Shown piece after piece: positions 23,198-34,000 of a stretch of DNA of 64,000 bases. Positions within the stretch are counted from its first letter, which is position 1; the number at the start of each line of letters is the position of its first letter. The notes beneath the pieces were generated by a model, which did not search any database, had not been told where the DNA came from, and saw only the letters and a list, made by a program, of their open reading frames with translations. This DNA comes from Rhynochetos jubatus (lineage: Eukaryota > Chordata > Aves > Eurypygiformes > Rhynochetidae). The DNA is taken from positions 7,052,001 to 7,116,000 of the forward strand of contig CM050672.1 of NCBI GenBank assembly GCA_027574665.1, given 5' to 3'. Position numbers and translations under genes: made by a program.

Positions 23198-25975
23198 CGT
23201 TACCCTAGTGACTGTACATCGAACGCAGGAACGCGCTCGGGATGGCAAGGATCCGGCTCTGCAGCAAACCGCTCTGTGACCCAGAGAGGGGCACTGGGAA
23301 GGCCGGACCCTCCCTCGGGGTCTGCGATCCAGTGCCCTCGTTTCCCGTTTTGAGTACTAGGTAACAAACACAGCTTTGTGTCGGACGGTGCGCTTCTTAA
23401 CCAGCACGGGGGTCCCGGGCACTTCACCCAAACCTGCACAGCAGCAGAGATCCATGATGGATTGAGAAATCTCCTTCCCAAACCACCAGGTGCCCAAGTT
23501 TCAGCCTCGCCGATGCCTGTTCTAGCAGACTGTGCGTTGAGGCGGTCTCCCTGATCCACTCCGGATTCAGCGTGGTTGGATTTATAATCATAAAAAGTGG
23601 AAAACTTTGCATAAGCACCTTCTTCTTCTAAGAAGTAAATATTATTTCTAGCCCTTCCCCCCAGCACCTTTAGGAGTTAAAACATCCAGGCACTGGTATC
23701 CGGGAGGATGACAGATGACCTATTCCAAAGCCGTTGAGGGAAGCTGGGACCCCTGTGATGACCAACAACCCTCTCTCGGGTTAATTCCTCTCCTGCCAAG
23801 TCCACGGGCTGGTTCTGTCCCGCCGGTTTCTCTGCAGCCCAAAGACTTGCGCGGCCTCGGGAGCATCTTACCCTGACCACAGGCGGATGGCACCGCACGC
23901 CCGGCTCACGGTGCTCCTGGCCTGGATTGACAGAAGGTTTCCTTACGCTTTCTTGGAAGTGCTACTTACGGACAACTTGCTTTTACTGTCTCACTGTTTT
24001 GGGATGTGTCAACTTCTACTTGGTATATCCCACCCCCCCTTTTCTCCGGGGACTTTTTAATTAAGAAAAATAGCGTTTGTTCTAACTTTCCACGCAGTTA
24101 CAACGGTGCTATTATCTACTTAACGATGTTATTTACGAGTCTAGTGCAATATGTACCTGTAAAAGCGCCCACACGCCGGGCGCCCGTCTGTGACTTCGGT
24201 TAAAAGGAAAAAAAAACCCAAACCAACCCCCATTTGTCTGTCGTTACCACTTTGTCTCACTGGTGCTTGAAACGTTACCGACCTGAACGTGAGCTGCGAG
24301 GTCCTGGGAGAGGCACGCACGGCTGCCGACGGCCTGGCTGCTCTGTCCCCCGCTGAAGGGAGCGACCGAACCCCGTCGCTCCGCAGATTTTCACACAGTA
24401 GAACGGCCGCTTTGCGCTTCAAGCCATTCCTCCCACCCCGGGCAAGGAGCAGGCTGCTGAAGTTAATCCACCGCACGCCCCTCCGCAAAGGCACGGCCCT
24501 GAGAAAACAGAACGGTCGGGTCACCAGCTGAGCGACTATTTGCCCTTAAATCGTCCTCAAGCCCGTGCTACGGCCAAAGAAACGTAGCAGGAACGGGACT
24601 CGGGATTGTTCTCCGGATGGACTGTGCGAGATGTTTAAACAACTGCTCTGTTTCTGGTTGGCTGGCTTTTTTCCTCCTTAAGCCTGTCCTGTGTCTCTGC
24701 CTCTTGCCATCCAGGGCTTCTTTTTAAAACACGCTCCCATCCCTGAAATTAAGAAACACAAGCGGGAAACGTAGTTGGGAAGCTTCAGCCACCGCCCCGC
24801 TGGGCTGGGGCTAGGCCGTGCCCCGCCTGGGGACCCCCCCTCCACATTAAGCCGCAGGTTTCGTGTAAAGATAAACCTTCTCCAGCCGAAAGGCTGCCCC
24901 AGTGAGCCCCCGGGATGTTTCTCAACTCCCGAAGGCAGTGGGGGAGTCAGGGCCGTTCGGGTCTCGGCCCCACGGGGTTATTTCCCAGCAGCAACAGGAG
25001 CCCTACAGGAGTCCCCAGAATTCGAAGGGGAAGCTCAGATGTTTTCAAGGCCAGGCCTGGGAGGACGGTGCTGGGACGGGGCCCGCGTCTCCTTTACTGA
25101 AGGGTCTCTCCTGCGGAGAACAGCGAGGAGCTCGAGCCGGTGCCGCTCAAGCGCCCCGGCGAGCGGCGGGGTCCGGCTCCTTCCCCGCGGCCGGCGCCGC
25201 GCGCACACTACCCGCAGCAGGGCCCGCAGCTCCTCGCGCCCCGGCGCCGAAGCTTCACCCCGTAACTCAGCCAAACGACGTATTTATACTGTGCTTTCTA
25301 ACCTACGTTCCATCTCCTCTTGTTCTGTCTGGTTCGATTCAAACCTTCTTCTAGCTGGCAAAAAAAGCGACGACAAAATACTCGCGGTAACCGCACCGAG
25401 ACCTTCACTCCTTCAGCGCTGTAGATAGCGTTTTGCAATTCCGCTCTTCCCTTCGCGTGCAGAGCGTAAACCATAATCACCCCGCGCAGCGATGTAACCC
25501 GTTCCACGTACGCAGCGGCGGAGGGGCAGGGCTATCACACGCACGTGGTTAGGCTAGGAAAAACGACGCACGGGCTGAGGGAGGCTGTTCACTAAACTGT
25601 CAGGAAGAAGTTTGTCTCTGGAGTACCGAGTACGTGATTATCGCCAGCAGAAAGGATTGGTTTCTGTCGTGTGTGTGAGCGCGTGGGATTTTTGGTTTCA
25701 ATCACACTAATAATACTAAAGGTTGGGTTGGATGAAGTATGTCTATTTTTAATGATGAAAACTGCATTACAATGTGCATTTTTATATACAAATTCTTACT
25801 ATTTTTTTTAAATTTGCCTCTAGTATCTTCATTTCTAACCTAGTATTAGTTTTGTAAATACTTATTACGTGCACTGTCATAGTAAAAGTTGGTTTAAAAT
25901 GCACTCTTTGTGATCAGAAACTGGCCTTCCTTTCAGAACTAAAACTACAGTCCTTGATTGTATTGACAAAACACC

Positions 25976-25981
25976 AATAAA
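25976..25981 (+). terminator. COL8A2: COL8A2 distal polyadenylation signal
   Basis: AATAAA lies at the end of a long AT-rich tract and is followed within 10-40 bases by a GT-rich element (TTGTATAAACGGTGGTCTG). Cleavage is expected at about 25995-26005. Confidence 0.75.
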
Positions 25982-25999
25982 ACTTATTGTATAAACGGT

Positions 26000-27000
26000 G
26001 GTCTGAGCTGTGCCTTTGTCCCCTCAGCCTTGCCGCTGGCACCCGCCAAACAGACCTCCGGCACCGTGCTGCCTTCTCAAATCCTGCCCGGCAGATTTGC
26101 CATCAGAGGGCACTGCGTGTTTCTTGTGATGAAGATTCCTCTCCCCAGAAGGTCATTTTAAAAAAAGGATAAAATCTGGACCCTTCCAGACTGGCCATTA
26201 CTCATTTGAGGAATTTGTCACGTGTTGGGGGTTCCCCTTCCCTTTTTTTGGCCGTGTTACACACCCGTGTCTACCCGGCGCAGCGGAGGCAGCTGGTGCA
26301 GCAGCATCCACCCGAAACGGCGCATCACCTGCAGGCAACTCCCTTCCAGAGGCTAAAAGGAAAAGGAACAAAGAGAAGACCATGTGGTTTCCCACCTGAT
26401 CCCTTACCTGGAAGGCTTGTTACAGGTGAAACACGTCCAGAATCCTGGCCGCCACCCAGGTGGGCTCCGTTCAACAGCTGTGAGGAACCAGCGCTTCTCC
26501 CGGTGCGAGACACTCCCTGGATCCCGCACGAGCGTCGCACACCAGACTCCAGCAGCTGAACTCCTTCCACGCGCCGCTCCTCGCTGCAAACAGCCTACAA
26601 AGCCACAGCCAGCAAGGGAAAAGGGCCTCCCCAGCCAAATCCCCTGCGACACGCCCGACGGATGCTCCCGACTCTGGCAACGAGAACCGCTGCGGGAGGG
26701 CTTTTACGAACGGCGGCCGCCTGGGAGCGGTTTTCACAGCACATTTCCAGCGCTAAAGCTCCCCCCAGGAGAGGCACGAGCCGTGGCTCCAGCCAGGATG
26801 TCTCCAACCAGCACCCAACTTGCTTTCTGCCCCAAGACTTCAAGCAGCCGTAATAAAGCGGTTTGAGGCTGAGGCTTAACGCGAAGTTCGGGGCGGGGAG
26901 GAAAAGCCCAGAGGTTTTCATAGGATTCCTCTTGGCATTTAAGTATGGAAGCACAACTTCAGGGCTGGAATGAAAAGATGGGAGCAGTGGCTAATTAACA
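26000..27000. other. Convergent intergenic spacer
   Basis: About 1 kb separates the inferred 3' ends of COL8A2 (+) and ADPRS (-). It holds open but unrecognisable frames on both strands and a further plus-strand AATAAA at 26852-26857 that could serve read-through COL8A2 transcripts. No repeat was recognised. Confidence 0.5.
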
Positions 27001-27004
27001 AAGA

Positions 27005-28775
27005 TAACGAAGGGATTTTATTTCTTTCCAACAGTCAGAGCCGAATGTTTTAGTACACGTTTAAATCCCAGCCTAAAATGATCTCTAGTTTCGAAACAAG
27101 AGCTCTTCTGCTCCTCGTGAGTTCCAAATATGTAACATTATACAGCTGCCTGAGCAGGAAAATACCGTCTTCGCAATCATTTTGTGAGTATTTTAACAGA
27201 ACAATGTGAAACCCCAGACATTTTACACCTCAACCCGCAGTACAACACAAACACACGACAGACCAGAATGCCGCATGTTCTCAGGACACGATCATTTACA
27301 CCAGGAGAGCCCAGGGAGCACTGCACGGGAGACTGGCACTGGAAGGAAGGAGCGCGCAGGGAAAGCCGGAAACGACCGCGTGCGGCCCGACGCACCCAAC
27401 CCCCCTGCGCCGGCACGCACCGGGAGGGAGCTCGGAGCGAACCGTCGCTTCCCGGTGTCACGAGGAACACCAGAGAAGTGACAGCGGATTGCACTGTCAC
27501 AGTCACACCCATAAACGCTTCTGCTTGCCCCTTTCCTTCGGTTTTAGACACCTGTATCCCTCCCTAGGCGACCGGCCCCACCGGGGAAGGGTTTGAAACG
27601 CGCAACTCCGGACCGACACGGCTTTGCTCGAATATTCTCAGCCAGCTTCGAACGCACAAACCGTTTTAAACTCAATTCTCCCCCAGCTAACGCACCTTCC
27701 CCTTCGTTTTCTGACGATTCTCACCAAGCACAGAGTTTTAAGGCTGTGAGGAGTAACCCCTGCGTCCCAGCCGTTTTGGTCGCTGACGGCAGCAGAACCA
27801 GGAAGCCAATCCTTGGGTAACGCCCGGCTTCCCGGCTATCTCCACCCACAGATTTAAACGGCCATCACATTCCGTGCTCCGGACGTACGCGGGGCAGGAC
27901 TGAAAACGCAGGGTGCACCGGTTAGGGACGAAGGAAGCGGTCGGAGGAGCTGCGGCGAGGCGAAAGGGAACACAAAATGCCACAGATGGGGACGGTGCCA
28001 GGTGGATCGCAGGGCAAAGGGCACCGATGGAGCAGGAATTCGGTACAGCTGGGAGAGGGTGTAATTATGAGCCAACTGGGATTCCGTCTGCATGTTCCAA
28101 GGGCATTTCTCTCAATGCCACTGGCAATGTGGAGAAATCCCTTCTCCAACCTCTTTCCATGCTGCCTGTGAGGAAGTCAGGCTGCCCGGGGGGGTGTACC
28201 CGCCGGCATCCTCACCCCACATCACAGGTGGTGACATGCGCCGCCACGCAGGACATCCTCCAGGCTCTCCGGGACGTGCCGCTCCGATGGCTCCCGTCTA
28301 CATCCCTTAGCTGCTCAGCTGAATGGGAGCTGGTGTTTCAGAAGGGGTGTGGAGCCTACCAAAGCCACAGCAGGACAGGCCACGAACAACCGGAACAAAG
28401 GCCACGGCACACAGCGGGAGAGAACAGCAAGAAAGTCAGCGGATTCAGACACCCACCAGGCAACCGTAGCGACGGAACGGTGTCACGGTGGACAAAGCAC
28501 GAAGCAGAAATCTTAGGAAACCCAGACACTCCTGTACACTTCAGAGGAGACGCACCCGCTGCCCAAGGCGCCACACGCAGCCGCTTCCCAGCCGAACCGT
28601 ACCCGAAGGGTACGGCCCCTCTCTCCCAAACCAGCTCGTGCCTCCAGGTCTCAGCTCCCAGCAGCAGGCGTCTCCCGGGTGGCGTCCGCAGACGGCGCGG
28701 ATCCACCCCATTTCTGACCCCAAGAGCAGAGGTGACCACCCGCTTCGCCTTCAGAAAACACACTCCCCTCGGAGC
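27005..28775 (-). other. ADPRS: ADPRS 3' untranslated region (inferred)
   Basis: This is the sequence between the ADPRS stop codon and the first minus-strand AATAAA. A plus-strand frame of 293 codons (27913-28794) overlaps it and the ADPRS terminal exon. Its translation is unlike any family I know, and I treat it as an antisense shadow. Confidence 0.45.
27018..27023 (-). terminator. ADPRS: Candidate ADPRS polyadenylation signal
   Basis: The plus strand reads TTTATT, so the minus strand carries AATAAA. It is the first canonical signal I find downstream of the ADPRS stop codon, about 1.75 kb away. A closer non-canonical signal cannot be excluded. Confidence 0.45.
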
Positions 28776-31700
28776 TCAGAGCCGCTGGCAGTAGAGTTCG
28801 TACAAGCTATTGGCCAGCTTCTGCGTCTCTTGAAAAGCTTCGCAGCTCTGCTCCCAGCTGGGCGGGATCTGCTCCTCCCCATAGTAAGCCCCGGCAATGG
28901 CTCCCGCCATGGTAGCAATGGTGTCCGTGTCTCCACCCAGCGAGATGCAGTAGATGATGGTCCTCTGCAGGCTGCTGTAGCGCTCAGGAATATCGGGATC
29001 AGCTTCCATACAACGCAAGAAGGAGTAAATTGCAGTGGGGACGGAGCGCAAAGCGGCGATGCCGTTGCCTGTTAACAAAACCGAGCGCCTTCAGTGCCGC
29101 AGAACACGCGCGTCTGCCTTCCCGCGGGTGTACCTTTTCCCTTCTAACCGCGAGTCCCTACTGGTAGTTACGGTCAACACCGGCATCGCCCATCTCATCC
29201 AGACAGGGTGCAAAGCGTTTGCACCTCCCAGGAGAAATCTCGCCACAGTTCCCAGGATCCTCCTATCCCAGAGACCACCCCCCTCCGTCACACCAGTAGT
29301 GTGGCAATACACATCTCCTTCCCATCCAACACGGCAGCCAACAGGACAAGAGAATATTAAGAAACGTTATTCATGACACGTTTTTCTTAGCCAGACAATT
29401 TTTTTCCTGCCAACACAAGGAGGGAGTTGCTGACTCAAAGAATTAGTGGCTGGTGCGCACAGGCAGCCCGTCCAGCGCTCTCGGAGCGGCAGTCTGGGGG
29501 AGGACACAGCAAGCAGGCTCGCTGAGTTAGTCCTGCTTCCAGCTCTTTCCTAATACTCGTAGTAAGAAAGGTACTTACCCAGTTCAAACAGTACATCTGC
29601 TTTGGGAACACTGCTGAGCTCCAAAAATTCCTTTATTTTCTTTAGACGCCTTGAAAATGGTAAATCCTCAAATCCCAGCCTGGAGAACACCAAAGAGTAC
29701 AATGAGGGACAGGACAAAAGGTGACGGGTTAAATGGAAAGAGGGAGATGGAGATGGGCCATCAGGAAGGAATTCTTCCCGCAGAGGGTGGGGGGCACTGG
29801 GACAGGTTGCCCAGAGAAGCTGTGGGTGCCCCATCCCTGTCAGTGTCCAAGGCCAGGCTGGATGAGGCTGGGAGCACCCTGGGCTATGGAAGGTGACCCT
29901 GCCCATGGCAGGGGGTGGCACTGGGGGGGCTTTAAGCTCCCTTCCAACCCAAACCATCCATGATCCTATGAATGTGAGGAGCCAGAATAAGCCGAACACC
30001 TCAGTCAGTGCTCCTCACAGCCACTTACGCTCGGGCGTCCGTCAGAGACTTATCATCTGCCTCTACATCCTCCATGTGGCTAATGAGCTGCTCCAGGAAG
30101 GTCTCCTTGCTGAGCTCTCCCTGCAGGGCGAGATGCACGGCCAGGGCCTGCAGGATGGCCCCGTTGTAGCCCAGGGAGTTGGCGTGGGTTAACTCAGCAC
30201 TCAGCTTTGCAAACTGCGGATGAAAACACATCGTTAGCCAACCGAACTGAGAGATCATGATGGGACTCTCCTAACAGCAGGGACTCCCAGAGCTGAGGTG
30301 CCCAAAGGAGCCAAGAACGGTACCTTCTTCACATCCTGGACATCGGGATACGTGAGTGAGATGCCTGCCACCCTCATGGCACCGCCGTTGCCATAGGAGC
30401 CTTTCCCATTGAACTGGGCTCTTGCTGGTTCAAACACATCGTTGCACTTGGGGCTCAGGAGCTTCTTGAAGACATTGACGACAGCCATCCCATAGCCCCT
30501 GTTGGGCTCCTTCTTGTACTCCTCGGCAAATCTGGTGTGAGCAAGAAAGCAGCAGTTTGCAGGTGAGAAAATACACGGGATATTCAGTCTGTTACTGAAG
30601 GCTGAGAGAGGCTGCATAAAGCCACTTTGATAACGGGAATTAATAACACACAGGTAGCTCAGTGACAGTCAGGGTTCCAGTGACTCAGGCCGTAGGGAAA
30701 GAATCCAATTCCCCAGAACAGGTGTGAACGGAGGAAAGGGTGTACAAACAGCACCTTTCACAACCCACTTGCTTCCTCTCTCGCCTGTGCCCTGAAACAG
30801 AGGCAAACTGGAAACATTTCCGTGGGTCACAACCACAAAGAAGGTCCTTTGTTCGACGGAAGAGCTTTCTAAACACAGAAACATTCTCCCTTAAGTGGAA
30901 CCAAATGCTACCGCGGCTGTGGATCCAAAAGGCAAAGGGATGAGAAACAAACTGAAGCTGACCTCGCTAACAGTCACTACGTTAAGGGCAGTACAAGCAC
31001 AAATAGCAACAAACAAACGTGAAGGGAAACGTTTCTGGAATTTTCTAAGCGTTATCTCCCACAAGGGTGAATACACACACACAGCATGTCCCGTCCTGCT
31101 TCATTTTAAAGCTGACTCTGAACTCAGACTACAGCTACCGGGGCTGCATGTTCCAGGACAGGGCAAAGCACACGATAAATTACAGGATTAGCTGTCACTC
31201 TCCTCATTATTTATTTACGCCTGACGAATTAACAAGGGCTTTGACGTAGCCCCTGTCCCCTTTCCCAGAAAACTACAGCGATTGTGTCACCTTAAGAAGC
31301 GTTGCCTTCGCTAGGGAATGCCACCACCCTGGGCTCGGCAGCTGGCTCCTTACCTCTTGGCCATATCCACTTCATCAAACTCTTGCTTGGCTAGCAGGGA
31401 CTGCACCACCGACCTGCTCATGGCCGTGTCGTCCGTGTACGAAAGCGTTTCTAAAAAGGAAGGTCAAAACACAACGTCACCGGCCAGGGCCAAACTCTCC
31501 TCCAGTCCTCCTCCGCTGTCGGCACTTCCCTACTCGCCAAGGCCTAAGTATCAGTACAGCTGGAGTTCAAGCACTACCGAAGTTCCCCAGCTGGTCACTA
31601 GCCACGGTAACGGACCAAGAAGCCACAGAGCGCGAGAGATGCACCCAGAGCAAGAATGAGACAGAACGCACGTCAAGATTCGTAAGAGCCAAGAGAAAGC

Positions 31701-33183
31701 ATCTGCTATCCAGAGGCTGGGCTGGATCAGAAGTGTGGCCAGCAGGGCGAGGGAGGGGATTCTTCCCCTCTGCTCTGCTCTGGGGAGATCCCCCTGCAGT
31801 TCTGTATCCAGCTGTGGAGCCCTCAGCATCAGAAGGGTATCGACCAGTTGGAACGAGTCCAGAGGAGGCCACGGAGATGCTCCGAGGGCTGGAGCCCCTC
31901 TGCCATGGGGACAGGCTGGGGGAGTTGGGGGGTTCAGCCTGGAGAAGCGAAGGCTCCAGGGAGGCCTTAGAGCCCCTTCCAGTGCCTGGGGGGCTACAAG
32001 CAAGCTGGGGGGGGGGCATTTTATAAGGGCCTGTAGTGACAGGACAAGGGGCAATGGGTTTAAACTGAAAGCAGGGAGATTGAGATATCAGGAAGGAATT
32101 CTTCCCGCAGAGGGTGGGGGGCACTGGGACAGGTTGCCCAGAGAAGCTGTGGATGCCCCATCCCTGGGAGTGTCCAAGGCCAGGCTGGGTGAGGCTGGGA
32201 GCACCCTGGGCTATGGAAGGTGTCCCTGCCCATGGCAGGGGGTGGGAACTGGATGATCTTTAAGGTCCTTTCCAACCCAAACCATTCTGTGATTCTATGA
32301 CAAGCGGGACTAGTCTCGTTCTCCCGGAGTTCACAGCGTACACTGACGAGCGGGGAAGAGAAAGCACAGTTGTGTTTCTGGACAAGGCGACAACAGAATC
32401 AAGTGCCGTTAAGATCCTACTGGAAGGGTTTACGGGGGTTTGCTGCACCCCAACTCGAATCTATTATCGTTCCTTAATAAATAACCGTTCTTGCGCTTCT
32501 TACTCCACCCCGTATCTATTTTTGGTACATCTGTCCCACACTGACACCCCTGCACTGCGACACCCCGGTTCCCAGCACACTACACACCCCCCCCCCCTTC
32601 ACTCCAGCGCGAGCAGCAGAGACTGAGCGCAGCAAACCACACACCCTGGGGGTGCCTGAAACTGGGACCTGCTTCAGCACGGGTTACCCTCACCCCATGG
32701 GGGGGGGGGGGGCACCCCACAGCACAGAAGGGCACGCCAGGGGGGTGTGGGGCCAGCCACGGGTGTCCTAGGGGAGATGAGGGGCTGGACTAGGGGCACC
32801 CACACTCCGGCGGGGGGGGGGGGGGGGGCTGTGGGGTGGCGAGGATGGGGAAAGGGGGACGCACCCCGGTGTTGGGGGGCCGGACGCAGCGGGTATAGTG
32901 AAGGGAGTGCGCTCCAGGCCCGCCCCCCCCCCCCGTCCCCGTGCCCACCTCTACGGGCGCTGCCGGCCTGTTCCCCGTCATCGGGCGGGCCGGACGCCGG
33001 TTCCAGGCCTTGGAGGAAACGGAGTAGATCGGATAGCTTCACGACGCTCCTGCCTTCGAAAACGGCGCCTAGGCAATCACCCAACAACGCTCCGGCTAAA
33101 CAAGCCCGGAACCGGGCAGGTACCGGCCGAGGCCGAGCCGCCGCTCGCCCCGTGCTTGAACCCGAACCCGTCGCCGCCGCCAT
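28776..33183 (-). CDS. ADPRS: ADP-ribosylhydrolase ARH3 (ADP-ribosylserine hydrolase)
   Basis: This enzyme removes ADP-ribose from serine after DNA damage and also degrades poly(ADP-ribose) and O-acetyl-ADP-ribose, using two Mg2+ ions. It works in nucleus, cytosol and mitochondria. Six exons join in frame: 33183-32949, 31450-31354, 30531-30324, 30213-30029, 29679-29579, 29068-28776. They give 372 residues (human 363), all with GT-AG introns. Metal ligands are visible as Y-T-D-D-T (T84, D85, D86) and G-G-D-T-D-T (D322, D324, T325), plus the E in A-V-F-E-G of exon 1. The fingerprint FNGKGSYGNGGAMRV is in exon 3. The N-terminus is Ala/Arg-rich without acidic residues, compatible with mitochondrial import. 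The start ATG has a strong context (GCGAAGATGG). It is the first in-frame ATG, although the frame stays open upstream to about 33405. COL8A2 is convergent on one side and TEKT2 is upstream on the same strand. Confidence 0.97.
29698..29977 (+). mobile_element. CR1 LINE 3' fragment in ADPRS intron 4
   Basis: The sequence carries the sense CR1 tail: CAGGAAGGAATTCTTCCC, GCCCAGAGAAGCTGTGG, CCCATGGCAGGGGG, CCTTCCAACCC and a terminal ATGATCCTATGAATG. It is antisense to ADPRS. It fills most of the 349-base intron (29680-30028) and begins only about 18 bases from the exon 5 acceptor. It closely resembles the copy at 31725-32300. Confidence 0.92.
31725..32300 (+). mobile_element. CR1 LINE 3' fragment in ADPRS intron 1
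   Basis: A longer 5'-truncated CR1 tail in sense orientation begins near GGATCAGAAGTGTGGCCAGC, includes the sequence giving TCTGCTCTGGGGAGA and CCAGTTGGAACGAG, and ends in the typical CCATTCTGTGATTCTATG. It is antisense to ADPRS. It shares a stretch of about 64 identical bases with the copy in intron 4. No intact ORF remains. Confidence 0.93.
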
Positions 33184-33186
33184 CTT

Positions 33187-33282
33187 CGCCGGCGCCTCTG
33201 CACCTCCGGGCCGCCAGGGGGCGGTGTCCGCGGAACCGCGGACACCGCCCCCTGGCGGCCCGGAGGTGCAGAGGCGCCGGCG
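33187..33282. repeat. Perfect 47-bp inverted repeat with 2-base spacer
   Basis: The arms 33187-33233 and 33236-33282 are exact reverse complements, separated by AA at 33234-33235. The inner arm ends read GGTGTCCGCGG and CCGCGGACACC. The palindrome begins three bases upstream of the ADPRS start codon (33181-33183), so on the minus strand it occupies the immediate 5' UTR or promoter. Each arm contains a full match to the CTCF core consensus. It is either a genuine structure or a fold-back assembly artefact. Confidence 0.97.
33211..33258. promoter_or_regulatory. Pair of CTCF-consensus sites in the palindrome
   Basis: CCGCCAGGGGGCGGT at 33211-33225 (plus) and the same 15 bases on the minus strand at 33244-33258 match the published CTCF core (CCRSYAGRKGGCRSY) at every position. 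Because the sites lie on the two arms, they face each other, 18 bases apart. Binding is inferred from the motif alone. Confidence 0.6.
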
Positions 33283-33283
33283 C

Positions 33284-33851
33284 GTGCTCGGAGCACGTTG
33301 CCGTATTTCCCTACTTAGAGGAAAGGAAAGCGTCGCCTTTTTTTTTTTCCCTCCCTTAAAAATGCAGTCGGAGCGCCAGGAGTCATAATCCAGGCTGTTT
33401 TCCACTGGGTGCGGTTACTCAGCATCACCTCCCACCCCGGGGGGGGGGGGGGAAGAAGCAGCAGCCACGTTCTGATCCGGTTGCTGGCGCAATAAATCCA
33501 TCCCCGAGCGCTCGGCGAGTTGGGAAGGTGCCTGGGACAGGAACAAACTGAGGGCAGAATGGAAAACGACAGGTTTGCGGTCACAAGAGCCGAGGGCAGA
33601 CTCCCAGCTCTTTTCCTTTTGGGCTAGGTGGCGAAGCGGGAAACCCCAATCCCAAATTTTGATTAAAAACTGAACGGATCGGAGGTTGTACCCCCCCCCC
33701 CCAACAGGGCAGGCACGATGCCACGCAGCCCCTTTTCGGAGCGCTGCCTTGCACTTGAAAGGACTTCAAACGCTGAGGAGCCCAGATGGATTCAATCCCC
33801 ACAACACGCTTCCAGCGCCGTCAGATGGCAACTGCTTTTGGGGACACGTTT
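33284..33851. other. Spacer between TEKT2 3' end and ADPRS 5' end
   Basis: About 0.57 kb separates the TEKT2 polyadenylation signal from the palindrome at the ADPRS start. It should hold the ADPRS promoter. Two long homopolymer runs (33439-33452, 33691-33702) lie in it. No TATA box in a convincing position is seen, which fits a CpG-type housekeeping promoter. Confidence 0.5.
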
Positions 33852-33857
33852 TTTATT
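33852..33857 (-). terminator. TEKT2: TEKT2 polyadenylation signal
   Basis: The plus strand reads TTTATT inside CGTTTTTTATTGTTTATAA, so the minus strand has AATAAA about 200 bases past the conserved tektin stop position and 143 bases past the stop used by the frame as read. Distance and composition suit a short TEKT2 3' UTR. Confidence 0.7.
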
Positions 33858-34000
33858 GTTTATAACGCTCCTCGGAGCGCAAGAGGCTATAAACATCCCA
33901 GAAAGGGACAGACAGTTACATAACGAACTCGGAGGAGGGAGGAGAATTCCATTATCCTAACAAGACACAGATGTCTGCTTTTCCTCGCTACGGAACTGAG

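Larger units (their letters stand above)
22929..25998 (+). other. COL8A2: COL8A2 3' untranslated region
   Basis: About 3.07 kb follow the TAA stop without a recognisable gene and end in a strongly AT-rich tract (25640-25990) with a canonical polyadenylation signal. This matches the multi-kilobase 3' UTR known for mammalian COL8A2. Near the start there is a T-rich tract (22978-23040). Unusually, a CpG-dense island sits inside it at about 25100-25260. The exact cleavage point is inferred from the signal. Confidence 0.75.
32587..33702. repeat. Cluster of long G/C homopolymer runs
   Basis: Six mononucleotide runs lie within 1.1 kb around the ADPRS 5' end: C11 at 32587-32597, G14 at 32699-32712, G17 at 32812-32828, C12 at 32923-32934, G14 at 33439-33452 and C12 at 33691-33702. 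The first four are in ADPRS intron 1, one of them 14 bases from the exon 1 donor. Such runs form G-quadruplexes and are frequently miscounted in assemblies. Confidence 0.95.

Noticed and set aside
27913-28794. 293-codon plus-strand frame
   Set aside because: It overlaps the ADPRS last coding exon in antisense and has no recognisable protein similarity.
32747-33388. 213-codon plus-strand frame across the ADPRS 5' end
   Set aside because: It is antisense to ADPRS exon 1 and extended by homopolymers and the palindrome, which gives mirrored peptide strings on both strands.
33184-33405. Longer ADPRS N-terminus upstream of the chosen ATG
   Set aside because: The frame is open, but the upstream start would be a GTG. 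The first ATG is at 33183 with a strong context and gives the family length.
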